The notes below the pieces were generated by a model. That model was not told the DNA's origin. It ran no database searches and saw nothing but the letters and a program-made list of their open reading frames with translations. A stretch of DNA of 64,000 nucleotides from Plicaturopsis crispa FD-325 SS-3 (Eukaryota > Basidiomycota > Agaricomycetes > Amylocorticiales > Amylocorticiaceae). The stretch is from contig KN832559.1 in the NCBI GenBank assembly GCA_000827205.1, forward strand, positions 1,635,922 through 1,699,921, read 5' to 3'. Both the position numbers and the translations under genes were made by a program. This document shows, in pieces, positions 1 to 10,679 of this stretch (positions are counted from its first letter, which is position 1; each line of letters begins with the position of its first letter).

Positions 1-2679
1 TACTACGCCGCACGCCGAATTGACGACTATTCCCGGGAGGTCAAGATCTACTTTCTCGCGCATAAGAGCGAGATGTTCGAGACTTACCTGAAGGACGAGG
101 CGCTGATCAACACTCAGTACGATGGCGCGAAGATCAAGGTCGTACGATCTGATCGAGGAGGCGAGTTCACCAGCAACGAATTCACCAAGCATCTCGAGAA
201 GCAGGGTACGAGGCGTGAACTCACCGTTCATGACTCACCACCGCAAGACGGCGTATCCGAGCGCGGCATGCGTACATGCGCCGAGCACGCTCGAGCGCTC
301 CTCCTCTCCTCACGCCTACCTCGCTTCCTATGGACCGAGGCCATGCGCCACAGCGGGTGGTTACAGAACCGATGCTCTACGAGGGCGCTCATCGGCAAAA
401 CCCCCTATGAAGTCGCCAACAACTGCAAACCGTTCCTTGGAGGAATCCAGGAATTTGGAGCCGCCGCGTACATCAAGGACCTTAACGCCGGCAAACTCGA
501 GGCTCGCGCTCAGAAAGGTCGCTTCGTTGGTTACGATTCGGAGTCCAAGGGCTACCGGATCTACTGGCCGAGCAAACGGACTGTTTCCGTTGAGCGGAAC
601 GTCGTCTTCAACGAGGACGACGTGCACTTGTCTCAGGACGAGTGGATCATGATTTCAGGCAACACGCTGTCTGAGGGGGAGACGGACAAGGTCATCCAGC
701 GTCCCGAGGAGAAATCCGACCCCAATGACCCTGAAGTCCCAGTTGATCAGCAACCTCCCGCTCAAGATGCCGAACCAGCCGTCTCGGACCCACCTAACGA
801 TCCAGAACCTGCCGCGCCACTGCCCGAGGATATACCGCCGCAAGATCCACCGGCCCCGCCAGCCAGGCGCAGGTTGCCAGACGGACTTGACGAACCAGAG
901 CCGAACACCGGTCGCGGTTTACGCACTCGTGCCATGCTCGACTACTTGTCGATGCATAGAGGTACACCATCCCGCCGCGCTGCGTCATCCTATGCGGAGG
1001 CGTATGCAGCAGTCGAGCTCGAGGACGGAGACCTTGAGCCAGGGGGAGTCGAGTTTGTTGACTACGATGAAGGAGACCTGGACCCGCTATACGCGCTCGC
1101 CGGATCGATGGGCAATGAACCTCGATCGCTTGACGAAGCGCTTCGAGGTCCCAACGCCGCATCCTGGACCGCAGCCCTGAAGCATGAAGTCAATCAGCTC
1201 CAGAAGCTCGGAACCTGGGACATCGAGAAACCACCTCCCGGCGCATCCATCATCCCCTGCTCCGCCGTTCTCAAGGAGAAGACAGGCCCTACCGGCGAGA
1301 TTGAATCTCGTCGTGTTCGCATCGTCGCAGGAGGACACAGACAGAAGTTCGGCGTTAATTACACCGAAACCTTCTCCTCCGGCGTCAAGATGTCGTCCAT
1401 CCGGGTCGTCCTAGCCTACGCAGCTCAGCACAACTGGGACATCCATCAGGCAGACGTCGTAAGCGCGTACCTGAACGCCCCACTCAAGGAGGAAGTCTAC
1501 ATGAACCCTCCACCAGGCGTCCTGAAACCAGGACAGGAAGGCATGGTCTGCCGCCTACGCAAGGCGCTCTATGGACTCAAGCAGGCCGGACGCGAGTGGT
1601 ACGAGACTCTTGCCGCCGTGTTCTATGAGCTCGGTTACACTCGGTCTAGCGTCGACCATTCAGTCTTCTTCCGCCACAAGCCACCCTCCGAGCACGTTAT
1701 AGTTTGCGTCGCGACTGATGATATGGCAATTGCTGGTACGCCCACTCGCGCCGTCATCGGGTTCAAGCGCGGACTTGCGGAGCGCTTCGAGATCAAGGAC
1801 ATGGGGGAGATCCACTGGTTTCTCGGATTCGAGATCAAGCGTGATCGCAAGGCACGTACCATTGCAATCAACCAGCGCGCGTACATCGAGGCCATGGCTG
1901 AGAAGTTTCGCGTCACGGACGCCAAACCGGTTCACCTCCCTGCCAGCCCTGGACAAGTCCTGAAGAAAGAAGATGGGCCGTCAACACCGTCTCAGGTCCA
2001 AGCTATGCGCGACGTACCTTACTCGGAAGCCATCGGACACGTCCTCTGGCCCGCCGTCATCTCTCGGCCGGATACCATCTTCCAGGTTGGATTGCTATCG
2101 CAGTTCATCCAGAACCCGGGACCTGCTCACTGGGAGGCGCTCAAACGCCTCATCGTCTACTTTCTCACCACCAAGGATCTCTGGCTCGTCTTCGGCGGAC
2201 TTGGCTCTACGGACCCCGTCATCTACACGGACGCTGACTGGGCATCGCAGCCGCACAGGTACTCAATCTCGGGGTACGCCCTGATGATGGGCACCGGCGC
2301 TGTTACTTGGAGCTCGAAGAAGCAGGCTATCGTTGCGCAATCAAGCACGGAATCGGAATACATCGGCCAGGCTCACGCGTCTAAGGAAATCCTCTGGCTT
2401 CGACAGTTCCTCGGCGAAATCACGTCAAAGTTCACAACTCCCACTGTCTTGCGTACCGACAATCAAGGTGCAATCGCCCTTGCCCTGAACAACAAATTCC
2501 ACCACCGTTCAAAGCACATCGAGGTTCGCTACCACATGATCCGCCACATCGTCAAAGACGGTCAGGTCGTGCTGGAATATGTTCCCACTGCGGAGAACGT
2601 CGCGGACATCTTCACTAAGCCGCTCGCAGCGCAGAAGTTTGTCTATTTCCGGGAGATGTTGGGACTACGGGCAGATTGA
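1..2679 (+). CDS. copia Pol polyprotein (integrase, reverse transcriptase, RNase H), 5' partial
   Basis: The frame is open from base 1 to the stop at 2679 (892 codons visible). The first roughly 200 residues are the C-terminal half of an rve integrase core (SDRGGEFTSNEF and the following E-containing block). A Pro/Asp-rich linker follows. The copia-type reverse transcriptase covers roughly residues 385-630 (ADVVSAYLNAPL, YGLKQAGREWY, ATDDM). The copia RNase H follows (YTDADWA, SSTESEYI, TDNQGAIAL, KHIEVRYHMIR). The family makes one polyprotein that its own protease cuts; that part lies outside the window. It ends eight bases before the LTR, the usual copia layout. It is treated here as a transposon fossil, not as a host gene. 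Confidence 0.94.
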   Translation, partial: YYAARRIDDYSREVKIYFLAHKSEMFETYLKDEALINTQYDGAKIKVVRSDRGGEFTSNEFTKHLEKQGTRRELTVHDSPPQDGVSERGMRTCAEHARALLLSSRLPRFLWTEAMRHSGWLQNRCSTRALIGKTPYEVANNCKPFLGGIQEFGAAAYIKDLNAGKLEARAQKGRFVGYDSESKGYRIYWPSKRTVSVERNVVFNEDDVHLSQDEWIMISGNTLSEGETDKVIQRPEEKSDPNDPEVPVDQQPPAQDAEPAVSDPPNDPEPAAPLPEDIPPQDPPAPPARRRLPDGLDEPEPNTGRGLRTRAMLDYLSMHRGTPSRRAASSYAEAYAAVELEDGDLEPGGVEFVDYDEGDLDPLYALAGSMGNEPRSLDEALRGPNAASWTAALKHEVNQLQKLGTWDIEKPPPGASIIPCSAVLKEKTGPTGEIESRRVRIVAGGHRQKFGVNYTETFSSGVKMSSIRVVLAYAAQHNWDIHQADVVSAYLNAPLKEEVYMNPPPGVLKPGQEGMVCRLRKALYGLKQAGREWYETLAAVFYELGYTRSSVDHSVFFRHKPPSEHVIVCVATDDMAIAGTPTRAVIGFKRGLAERFEIKDMGEIHWFLGFEIKRDRKARTIAINQRAYIEAMAEKFRVTDAKPVHLPASPGQVLKKEDGPSTPSQVQAMRDVPYSEAIGHVLWPAVISRPDTIFQVGLLSQFIQNPGPAHWEALKRLIVYFLTTKDLWLVFGGLGSTDPVIYTDADWASQPHRYSISGYALMMGTGAVTWSSKKQAIVAQSSTESEYIGQAHASKEILWLRQFLGEITSKFTTPTVLRTDNQGAIALALNNKFHHRSKHIEVRYHMIRHIVKDGQVVLEYVPTAENVADIFTKPLAAQKFVYFREMLGLRAD

Positions 2680-2686
2680 GGGGGAG

Positions 2687-3000
2687 TGTTGGGATATACG
2701 GTCAATCTACCTAGTATTCGTGTTCGTCCCTTCTCTATTTCCTTATTCGGACTTAGCCCCTATGTGAACTTCCTTCGGACGGTTATTCGGACTCCGGAAC
2801 TTCGTTGGACATTTTCGAGTCGTTCTCACTTTGCATGTCTCATCTTCGATACTGAAGCTGAGACGTGAGTACAATCATTCTATACTTACATTCACTTTAA
2901 CTAAGCATTCCTTTACCTAGTCTATTGTTAGGTACATACTGCAATGCTATCATCTTCGATACTGAAGCTGAGACTCTATTGTTAGCTGCCTGATATTACA
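2687..3000 (+). repeat. 3' LTR of the copia element
   Basis: It begins TGTTGGGATATACGG directly after a purine-rich tract, the expected polypurine tract/LTR junction, and ends near ...GATATTACA, giving the usual TG...CA termini. It contains a 24-base block (2841-2864) repeated exactly at 2951-2974. The right border near 3000 is inferred from where the similarity of the interrupted DUF6589 reading frame stops. Confidence 0.75.
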
Positions 3001-4424
3001 CCTACATGAAACACCGTGTGGTCCAGCAGTGCGGAAGGCCTTTGAGACGAGGGGGATCAAGAAAGCGAGCTCCGGAATAAAGTGGACAAGGATTCGGACC
3101 CAGTGAAGAGCTTGCACCCGGCGGCTGTGATTCCAATCGATATCGTGCCAAAGGCTACGTGCCGTTAATGTTAGTCGTTCCTTCTTCGCTACTCGATCCA
3201 AGTGGTCCGTGAGGTTGAATGCACCTGGTGCGCAGTCTTCTAGAAGGATAGCAGTAGCCGCCGTGCCCATCTTCAGCTCGTCCTGGCGTCCCACACGATG
3301 CTCGCGGACCGGGCAATATTCCTGGACATTGTCCAGAACAATCTGCCATCTCATCTCGCCAGCATCTGTGCCACTCTTCACCGATGCGCGTAGTTTCTCT
3401 AGGCTCGAAACGGAAAGTGATTTCAGTGCGTCTCGAATTGTTGAGTCATGTACACCAAGGCCGAATCGGCACATAACTCGTTTCTGGTCGATGTGAGCTT
3501 TACATGCAAACAACCACACAGCCATGTCCATCGAGATGAAGCCTGTAGCATAGCGGTTCTGGCTAACGACAAAAGCGTTCAAAGCGGCAATTTGAATCTG
3601 CGAGAGCCCTTCAAGTCAGCACACTGGCGGTGTGGCCGGGCGGAACAAAGGACAACACTTACCGTCGGATGCGGTCTGTGCTTGCGCACAACCACAACAC
3701 CTTTCTTTCGTGGTGCAGCCATGGCTTCGGTAAGTGCCCATGAAAGTGGTGCTCTCCTCGACATCCTCTCTATGAGCTTAGGAATACTGAATTTTCCGAG
3801 ATCGTCCCATGTAACGACGTTCACATCTGTTTTCCGACGTCCGTTTGTAGAAGCTCGCAATTGAGTGCGGTCGGTTGGGTCTTGTGGGTCGTTACGAGAC
3901 AGCATTCGAATCTCGCGAGATGCCGCATTTGAGACAAGTTGGAGGGCCCAGCTCGAGAGACTTGGACGTGCGTGGTAGATAGTTGTCGGGTTGATGGATG
4001 GAGAAAATGCACTAAGGCGCTCGGGGGATTCGCGCTTTGGCTGGCTTTGGGGGTGCTTGTAGATGAGGTCGATAACATGACCCATCTTTACATTCGAGCG
4101 ACCCTCGAGAAAAGCGGTGACCATCGTCGCATGTACTTTAGAACGCGGATCCGGGACACCGGGAACCCGATTGTAAAAGAACAGCTGTAAAAAATCACCA
4201 ACGGCGAAATCTTCGAGTTCTGCAATCACCTGCAGTACTTTGTCCACTTTCTGCCATTTCGTAAGTCTATAATCCCTTAGACGAGGCTGTGTCGATGGCA
4301 CCGAGGACGAGGCAATTGAATTGGGAGTGGTGGGGACCGAGGGATGTGCGGACTCGGATGTTGAGCTGATGAGAGTGTATTTATTCTTCGTGTATGGCCG
4401 CTTTGGTGGACGAAAAGGATCCAT
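3001..4424 (-). pseudogene. DUF6589 family protein, 3' end cut off by the copia LTR
   Basis: Exons are 4424-3663 and from 3597 downward, joined by a 65-base intron (3598-3662, GTAAGT...CAG, phase 0). The start at 4424 (MDPFRPPKRPYTKNKY) is preferred over one 19 codons upstream because the residues between look untranslated. The protein reads as the N-terminal part of the DUF6589 family, expanded in Agaricomycetes: a variable Ser/Pro-rich start, then RLTKWQKVDKVLQVI, a middle block with the QNRYATGFISMDMAVWLFA segment, then GTAATAILLEDCAPGAFNL and the following DIDW region. Family members are usually several hundred residues longer; here the frame runs straight into the LTR at about 3000, so the C-terminal half is lost or displaced beyond the element. 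The family's function is unknown. Whether the remaining part is still made cannot be seen. Confidence 0.8.
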
Positions 4425-5131
4425 TGAGCAGGGTGGTATGTAGTAGTTCAAGTTCAGAAACGATGCCAGCAATAAGTCCATATCGATTCACGACGCTGCA
4501 GTAGATCTTATCGATCGAGACGCGACGCGACGCGTTAAGTGCAACTGAAAAAGGAAGTTTACGTAATACCGGAGGGCGCCTATGCATGGGGCGTGGTAGC
4601 CAACAGACTACAGAAAGGAGGTACGACTGTTGGTGTCTGTCTAGGAGAGACTATTAGCGGCCGCAGCTTCGTCCCCGTGTAAAACTAGCTCGGCGTAAGA
4701 GACGCATGTCTAATTTCGTCGGCCAAAGATACATCTGCCACACTGAGGTACGCTGTTCGTTCCTACGTTCATTGCCGGTGCATGCACGCATACGTGTAGG
4801 AGATCAACGGCGATTCGCGAGGGCAGCCTCACGCTGAAGTGTGCAAGAGAGTTTCTGACTCGGGAGGATAGCGAAAATGCATTTGACCACACATAATCCA
4901 GTACTTGAAGCAATCAGGCGAAGATAGTAAGATAACTGATGTAGCAATGAGCTTCATGATCGTAAACTCAGTATACGTTGACAGTGTCCATATTGCAGTA
5001 GTGCTCACCGAATCCCCTCCTCCCTGCAGTCCTTCCGAAGACAAGCCCGGATACGAAAACCAATACATAAAAAGAATATTATCATGAAAGATCCTGTGGC
5101 CTCGTCCCGTTCCATCTCAACCATGTGCCGC
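4425..5131. other. intergenic, no gene seen
   Basis: No protein-like frame, tRNA or repeat stands out. It is flanked by the start of the DUF6589 remnant and the end of the small membrane-protein gene. Confidence 0.6.
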
Positions 5132-5744
5132 TCATCGGTCAGTGGCCACCCCGAGCTGCGCAGCAGCAGCCGTCGAAGTTGCGAAGTGCAGATTGCCTCC
5201 CGGTGGATGAGTGGTCGTAGACGCTGTGCCGGCATCGGTCGCAACAGCAGCGCTAGTCGAGGTCGGGCTTTCGGTGGTCGAAGTTGGGCTATCGGCGCCT
5301 GCACCCGCGCTATTTGTTCCGCTTGCCGTCGAGCTCGCAGACGACGACGGCGAAGCAGCATCATTATTGTGGTGTTTGCGCGTGCCCCCAACAGCGCCCC
5401 CAACGACAGCTGCGATTATGACAATGGCGAGGACGGCAAGGGCGAATATGCCTTTACGAGTCCGCCAAAATGGCACCTTCGCGGGGGGAGAGGTGGGCAC
5501 GTAGCCCCGCTTTGGCTGGGCAGCCTCGGGGTCGGTGTTAGTGTTACTCCGTGAAACGGTGGGCGGCGTCGCTGGCGGGGCCGGTTTCCGAGTGGGCTGC
5601 AGGAGATCGACGTTGTATCCTTCCTACGATTTTCTGTATCAGCGCCCGGCTGAGACATCGCGTGCATTTCAGGCTCACCTGTAACTCCGCCTTGGTCGCC
5701 ACTGGCGCGTCTGCGAGGAGGCTCTGATCGTATGGGGAGGCCAT
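5132..5744 (-). CDS. small single-pass membrane protein with Ser/Thr-rich tail
   Basis: There are two exons, 5744-5679 and 5623-5132, with a 55-base GTGAGC...CGTAG intron in phase 0, giving 185 residues. The N-terminal part (MASPYDQSLLADAPVATKAE, then EGYNVDLLQPTRKPAPP) is polar. A basic stretch (FWRTRKG) comes before one hydrophobic helix, IFALAVLAIVIIAAVVGGAV, at about residues 85-105. The rest is Ser/Thr/Ala-rich (DAASPSSSASSTASGTNSAG), like an O-glycosylated outside segment. This is the layout of a type II membrane protein; fungal exo-glucanases start in a similar way, but no catalytic domain follows here. The protein is therefore either a short membrane protein in its own right or the remains of a longer one. 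The family is not recognised. Confidence 0.6.
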
Positions 5745-8700
5745 CGTCTAATTTTTGTTCGCGGCGCAACGCCTAGTGGTGGTGGTATAAGACAGACAGA
5801 CGAGGGCGGATGGCGCTAACCGACGGTGAGCAGCGCCCGACATCGAGCGCTTGGCTTTGGACAGCCTTTGTCCCTGGACCTCGCACGTGGCTACTTCACT
5901 GCCAGTATAATATTACCACGAGCGGGCGCCATTCTGCCGCAGACTCGTCAACGTCCTTTACATTGCACTCAGCACACCGAACATATGTACACGAACGACG
6001 AGTACGCGCACATCCGGTCTAGACATGTAACTTCAGAAATATATTGCAAGTATAATGCATTAGCAACAGCAATCCGCATTAAATCCGACACCTATTATGA
6101 TAGATGAACGGACGCAAGCTCACTGGGAGATCAATTGCTACTGCAATATACGTATATTTGGCGTACTGTATATGCAGCAATACAAGGAACGGGACGACCT
6201 AATTACTATGCAGATCAGCTTGACACATTGTGAAAGATCACAGTAGCAGTGAAGGAAGTCTTGCCAACTGATTAGGAGGTTCGAAGTGCAGTGAGGCTCA
6301 CTGATTCAGGCTGGCACGCTGATTAACTCGACGCCGGACGGTAAGTTTAGCGCCAGGAGGCGGTGACCAGCGGGTATGGGTCGTGCACGGACATGAATTC
6401 ACCGGCTATGATGGCAAGGAATTAAGCATAAACATTAGGGAAACGGAGGACAAACGCACCGGGGGCAAGGGACTGGATTCCACGAGCGGGAGACGTAACA
6501 TTCTGTGCGCCAAGGAGAGACTTGAATGCGTTGTTGCGAAAGACAGCCGAACGGGATGCTCACCTCTTCATAGTGAAGGGGTGCTTGGATACATCTGAAT
6601 GTGAGCACCGTAGATGAGCATCCTACTTACTTAGCTCGGTCAAGACATATCTGCACAGGATGCTCCACTGCGAATGTAGCTCGGTATGTGCCTGCATCAC
6701 GAATATTGAGTGCAAATGCGGGGGTGGGCTGGTAACGCACACTAGACAGCCTGGAAACTCCTACGGTTCCCTATCTGCGACGCGACCTTTTACTTCCACA
6801 GCAAAGTTAGCCTCTTGGGCACGCGTGCGGTAACAGGTAACACAAGTTTTCGGTTTCAGCAGAGCTGCACGACTTTTAGTAGATAAATTCAAGGCTCCGA
6901 CGAGTCGAGTTTTGCTCACTCCCCACAACTTCCGAGTTCCGATAATGCCACGTGCGGCGTTGAGCGTCGGTGGCCCCTGTCGTCGCAAAGGTTTTCCAGC
7001 TCTTGCGCATTCAACTTTTCACCCTCAAGCTTCACCGGAAGATTTTCTGGATTGCGTACCCTCTATCCTTGCTGCTCGAATGTGGTGGTGTTGGAAACGC
7101 GGCTAGGACTAGGGCGACGCCGCTCTCCTTGCCAATGTCGTCTCTTACTGGACGCCTGGATAGCCCAAGTAGTGCGCGGCGCGGCGAGATATTTTTCGGT
7201 TCAAGAACACGACGTCCACGGTCCTGGTCGTCTCGTATTCAATTCATTTTACTACCATGGGGTTTGAGGCAATCGGCCCACACGTCCGCACTGCGAACGC
7301 GAATGCCCAGTTCGCGGAACAGCCTGTGCCTCCAATAGACCGATAACTCATCTGCATATAGAAATGTGAACGTAGGAGGTCCGATGGCGCGTTTTCGCCA
7401 CGGCTCGTCGCTACCTAGGGATTTCAATCTTACGGAAGGAAATGGGCGGGAACGGACCGGAGGCAGGCTAGTGACATCCAGACAGGTGAGCGGTCCCGCT
7501 AGGCTCGCTATTCATCCTATGTTATTCCCAACTTCATGCTCTGCGTACCTGCTTGGCGAGGGTCTATCATTCTATGCAACGTCCCTACGGGCATCTCGGA
7601 CATCTAGCGCACAGGCTGGCAGCCCCAATCGTGCACTCAGCCACATCCCGCCTGTGCCGCCGCTCGGGCATATCTGGAGGGCATGGGACGACCCTTCCTT
7701 CCAGCACGCGATGATCAACTGCCGTCATTTGCACCGATGTGGAAGTCTTTTCCCATCCCTCGCGCACCCACCCCCGAGAGTCGACCGCTATCAGGTCTTG
7801 TCGCCGGACGTCACAACGCCTGCGATGGTTTCTTGGAGTATTTCGTGGCCTTTTCCTCTCCGCATCACGGACGGTGGACTTAGGCAGGTCTTGGAAGATC
7901 CCGTCCACATTCACGCTATCAACCGACCGCCACCCTTTCGCGCGTCAAGACCATTCGTATCTACATCATGCCACCATTCGATTCCGTACACTTTCTTGCA
8001 AACGCCGAGGTGCCATGTGCACTGTACCCTCTCGGGGCGCCACGTGTCGTTCCGTCCATCACACCGACCGTATCTTTCTGCGCCGCTACCCATGCCTCCG
8101 AACTCGCCGGAAGGGCTGTACCTGCTCGATGAACAGAGCCACAGATTCTCATTACACCTTTTCCTCTGGAGTCTGATCATATCTCCACGTGGACCCACGA
8201 GGGTGAAACGCTGGTTACGGGCATTACGGTCGGTGAGTGTTATCGCGATAAAGGCAATCATTGCGAGAGCGATGAAGATCCATTTGACATTGCTTTCAAT
8301 AATGAAATCTGGGAGAGAATTATGCAGGGTCGACCACGCGTGATGCGACAATTGTGTGGTTCATGTAATGTCGTCGGGGACGCCTGTACATGGACCTCTA
8401 GACAGCTCTGGACGCGTTCGCAGTTTTGAACACCGCGGTGGCGCGGCGGGGTGGCTGGTTGTCCGCCGGTAGTGGTGTATCGGTCTTGATAGCCTTACGG
8501 GCTTACAACTCGACCTGGTGCGCCATAGTTATGTTTATCGTGGCGTCCGAGGAGTTGTACAGATCAACACACAGTTTAATCGCCGCAGAACATATGGCTC
8601 CTCGTCGCGCCTCCCATCGTCGCTCCCTTTCCTATTTTTTATTCTCGCGGTTGCTAGCAAATTGGCTGACAAGAGAACAACTTTTCAGGAGGAAATTCAC

Positions 8701-10679
8701 AACTGTGCCTCAATGGTGTATACTTCGCAAGAGTGTAGGAGGGCACTAACTCGACATGCGAGCTCAATCCGATATTCTCGCAGAACATAGTACCTACTGC
8801 CCGCTATTCGGACCGTACTTGTTCCTTGGACTTGCTGCATTTCTGGTCCCGCCGACGTCACCGCCGTGTTCCTCGGGCTCTGCACCGTCCCGTATGGCGC
8901 GCAGTGGCGGCATGCCCGTGCTCGGCCCAGGCCTTCTGCAAATTCTCCCTTCGAGGATCAGGTGTGCTCGTGACTGGATTATGAATCGACTTCGTTCCAA
9001 GTGTCGTCGGTCATCAACATCTGCCATCTGGTTCTCCCTATGTCATCCTTCGATACTCGGCCGTGGCGTGGAATGAACTTGCCTGCCCGTCAAATTATGA
9101 GGCACGACGCTCCAAGACATCTTCCGCTGCTCGTGATGTTTTTTTTCTTCGTGTGCCCCACAGGCATCCACAGGCTTCAGGCTCGGCCTTACCATCATAT
9201 TCGCTATCAGCCCGAGAACACCACGGTCTGGGAGGAAATGGTCGTGTTCATCATCGCCTCGCTCGCCGACTGGGGACTGCACCGAACCACCTCCCTGTAA
9301 ATTCTGCCCTGTCCTCGCGCACCGGTCTCCATTTTCCCCGGTTTCTTTGATACTACGCGCAGGCGAATCCTACCGGCTACTTCGTCCCTTTGGTGTTTTC
9401 CGAGGTCCCCCGGTCCTGCGGTTTGCCCGCGTACTCTCGCCCGTCGTGCGTCCATATTCTCTGTCGTGGCTTTTCGCATCATCTTCACGAGTGGTTCCAG
9501 TTCTGCAGATATCGGGACGCGCAATCTTCTCTCGCTTGCCCGATCATCGACCGCCGATTAATCTCACTTTATTTGTGTGCAAATTCTCAAGAACTTCATC
9601 ATTGCGTTCCACGTTCTGCCACGTTCTGCCCTCGTGGCTGGATCTTTCCCATCGCGGCACCCGGTTGGCTGCTCCTTTCCGGCGACCATGCATGCTCAGA
9701 CTGCTCTCCTTCGCAATGAATACGCGCCCACACCAGCTACTACTTAGGTGCTATTACGAGGGAGGCGCGCTGGTCGTCCACGCAACCCAAAAGCGCCGCG
9801 GGAGATCGCAGCGCGCGACGAGACGTGGAGGAAGACGCAAGGCCGGAACGCGGAACTGCGACCATCATCATTGGCAAAAGGGCAGAGCTAAAGTTAATGA
9901 CTGCGATAAAAGCTTGCGAGCAATTGAAGAGCAATTGTGCGATCATTTGGAGTGGTTTAGGCCACGTTTGGGCTGTTGGGCGCCGGCACTGCCAGACGCT
10001 GCTTGCGCGACAGGTACAGTCTACTGGGATTTTATTTTATGGACGCCTATACTGTAGCCGGCTAGAGTAGAGCGCTATAGCAGTAGAAATTGTATAGAAT
10101 ATCTGCGGCATAGGCACATCCGCGCGGACGGCAAGAGAGAGCGAAAGTACAAACCTCCTGGATCGGATGGCATCTGATCATTCTCCCATCGCCTCCTGCC
10201 TCCTGCCACTACAATTTTCTTGACTTCTCTGTCTTCTACCACGACAAGCGCCCCGCTGTTTCCTTCGTTTGCCGTTGCATAGCCCCCCGTGTGCCTAGGA
10301 CCCTATCCCCGAGCGACGAGGGACGACTACATTTAGAATCAGGAGCTTGTGCTGAACGGAGTACAGGAATCTTTTACAGGCGCACCTACCCCGCGCTTGT
10401 CGCAGTGCATTCTAATCAACAACCAGATCGGCGTTTATCCGTCCTCACACCGTCCCCATCATCTAAAGCCAACTAATTCTCGAGCACTGCTTTCCTCGAG
10501 CTCTCGCCTTTTCGTTCGTTCAAAGTCCTCGTAGTCTGCTATCGTACAGCTCTTTAAGACCCTATACGGCCCTATACACCCGCTCATAACACAGGAGCCA
10601 CCCCATCTTGGTACGTCCTTCGGTTCTTCTCTCTCCTCTACCACCGTCTTTGTCTAAACGCTTGCACCCACAGCTTCCT
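5745..10679. other. long stretch without a gene I can model
   Basis: Nearly 5 kb. It includes a 326-codon frame (7366-8343, +) whose product looks like none I know and which overlaps long frames on both strands, so it may be chance. One frame from 7683 to 8429 is open except for two single stops and has protein-like stretches (see the separate entry). A short tandem of CCACGTTCTGC lies near 9610-9630. The last 500 bases carry CT-rich tracts that fit the promoter and 5' leader of the STE12 gene. No tRNA or clear repeat family was seen. Confidence 0.5.
7683..8429 (+). pseudogene. possible decayed gene with a weak F-box-like stretch
   Basis: One frame gives three neighbouring open pieces (7683-7883, 7884-8132, 8133-8429) separated by single stops at 7881-7883 and 8130-8132. 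The pieces have a protein-like make-up: ESRPLSGLVAGRHNACDGF in the first, MPPFDSVHFLANAEVPCALY in the second and an acidic piece with FNNEIWERIMQGRPRVMRQL in the third. The last recalls the start of an F-box (P-x-E-I-W-x-x-I) but lacks the rest. No pair of splice sites joined all three cleanly. It may be an old gene that has lost its frame, a spliced gene I failed to assemble, or chance. Confidence 0.25.

Larger units (their letters stand above)
1..3000 (+). mobile_element. Ty1/copia LTR retrotransposon, 3' part
   Basis: The element enters from the left edge of the window, so its 5' LTR, gag region and part of the integrase are not visible. What is seen, in order, is the integrase core, reverse transcriptase, RNase H, a purine-rich tract (about 2677-2686) and one LTR (2687 to about 3000). 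The order integrase before reverse transcriptase defines Ty1/copia. The visible coding part looks whole, which suggests a fairly recent insertion; with a single LTR in view no age can be calculated. Its right end lies inside a DUF6589 gene on the opposite strand. The exact right border is uncertain by a few bases because the target-site duplication cannot be checked. Confidence 0.93.

Noticed and set aside
10608-10679. Upstream extension of the STE12 frame
   Set aside because: It has no ATG, and a leader intron (GTACGT...CACAG) ends just before the ATG at 10680.
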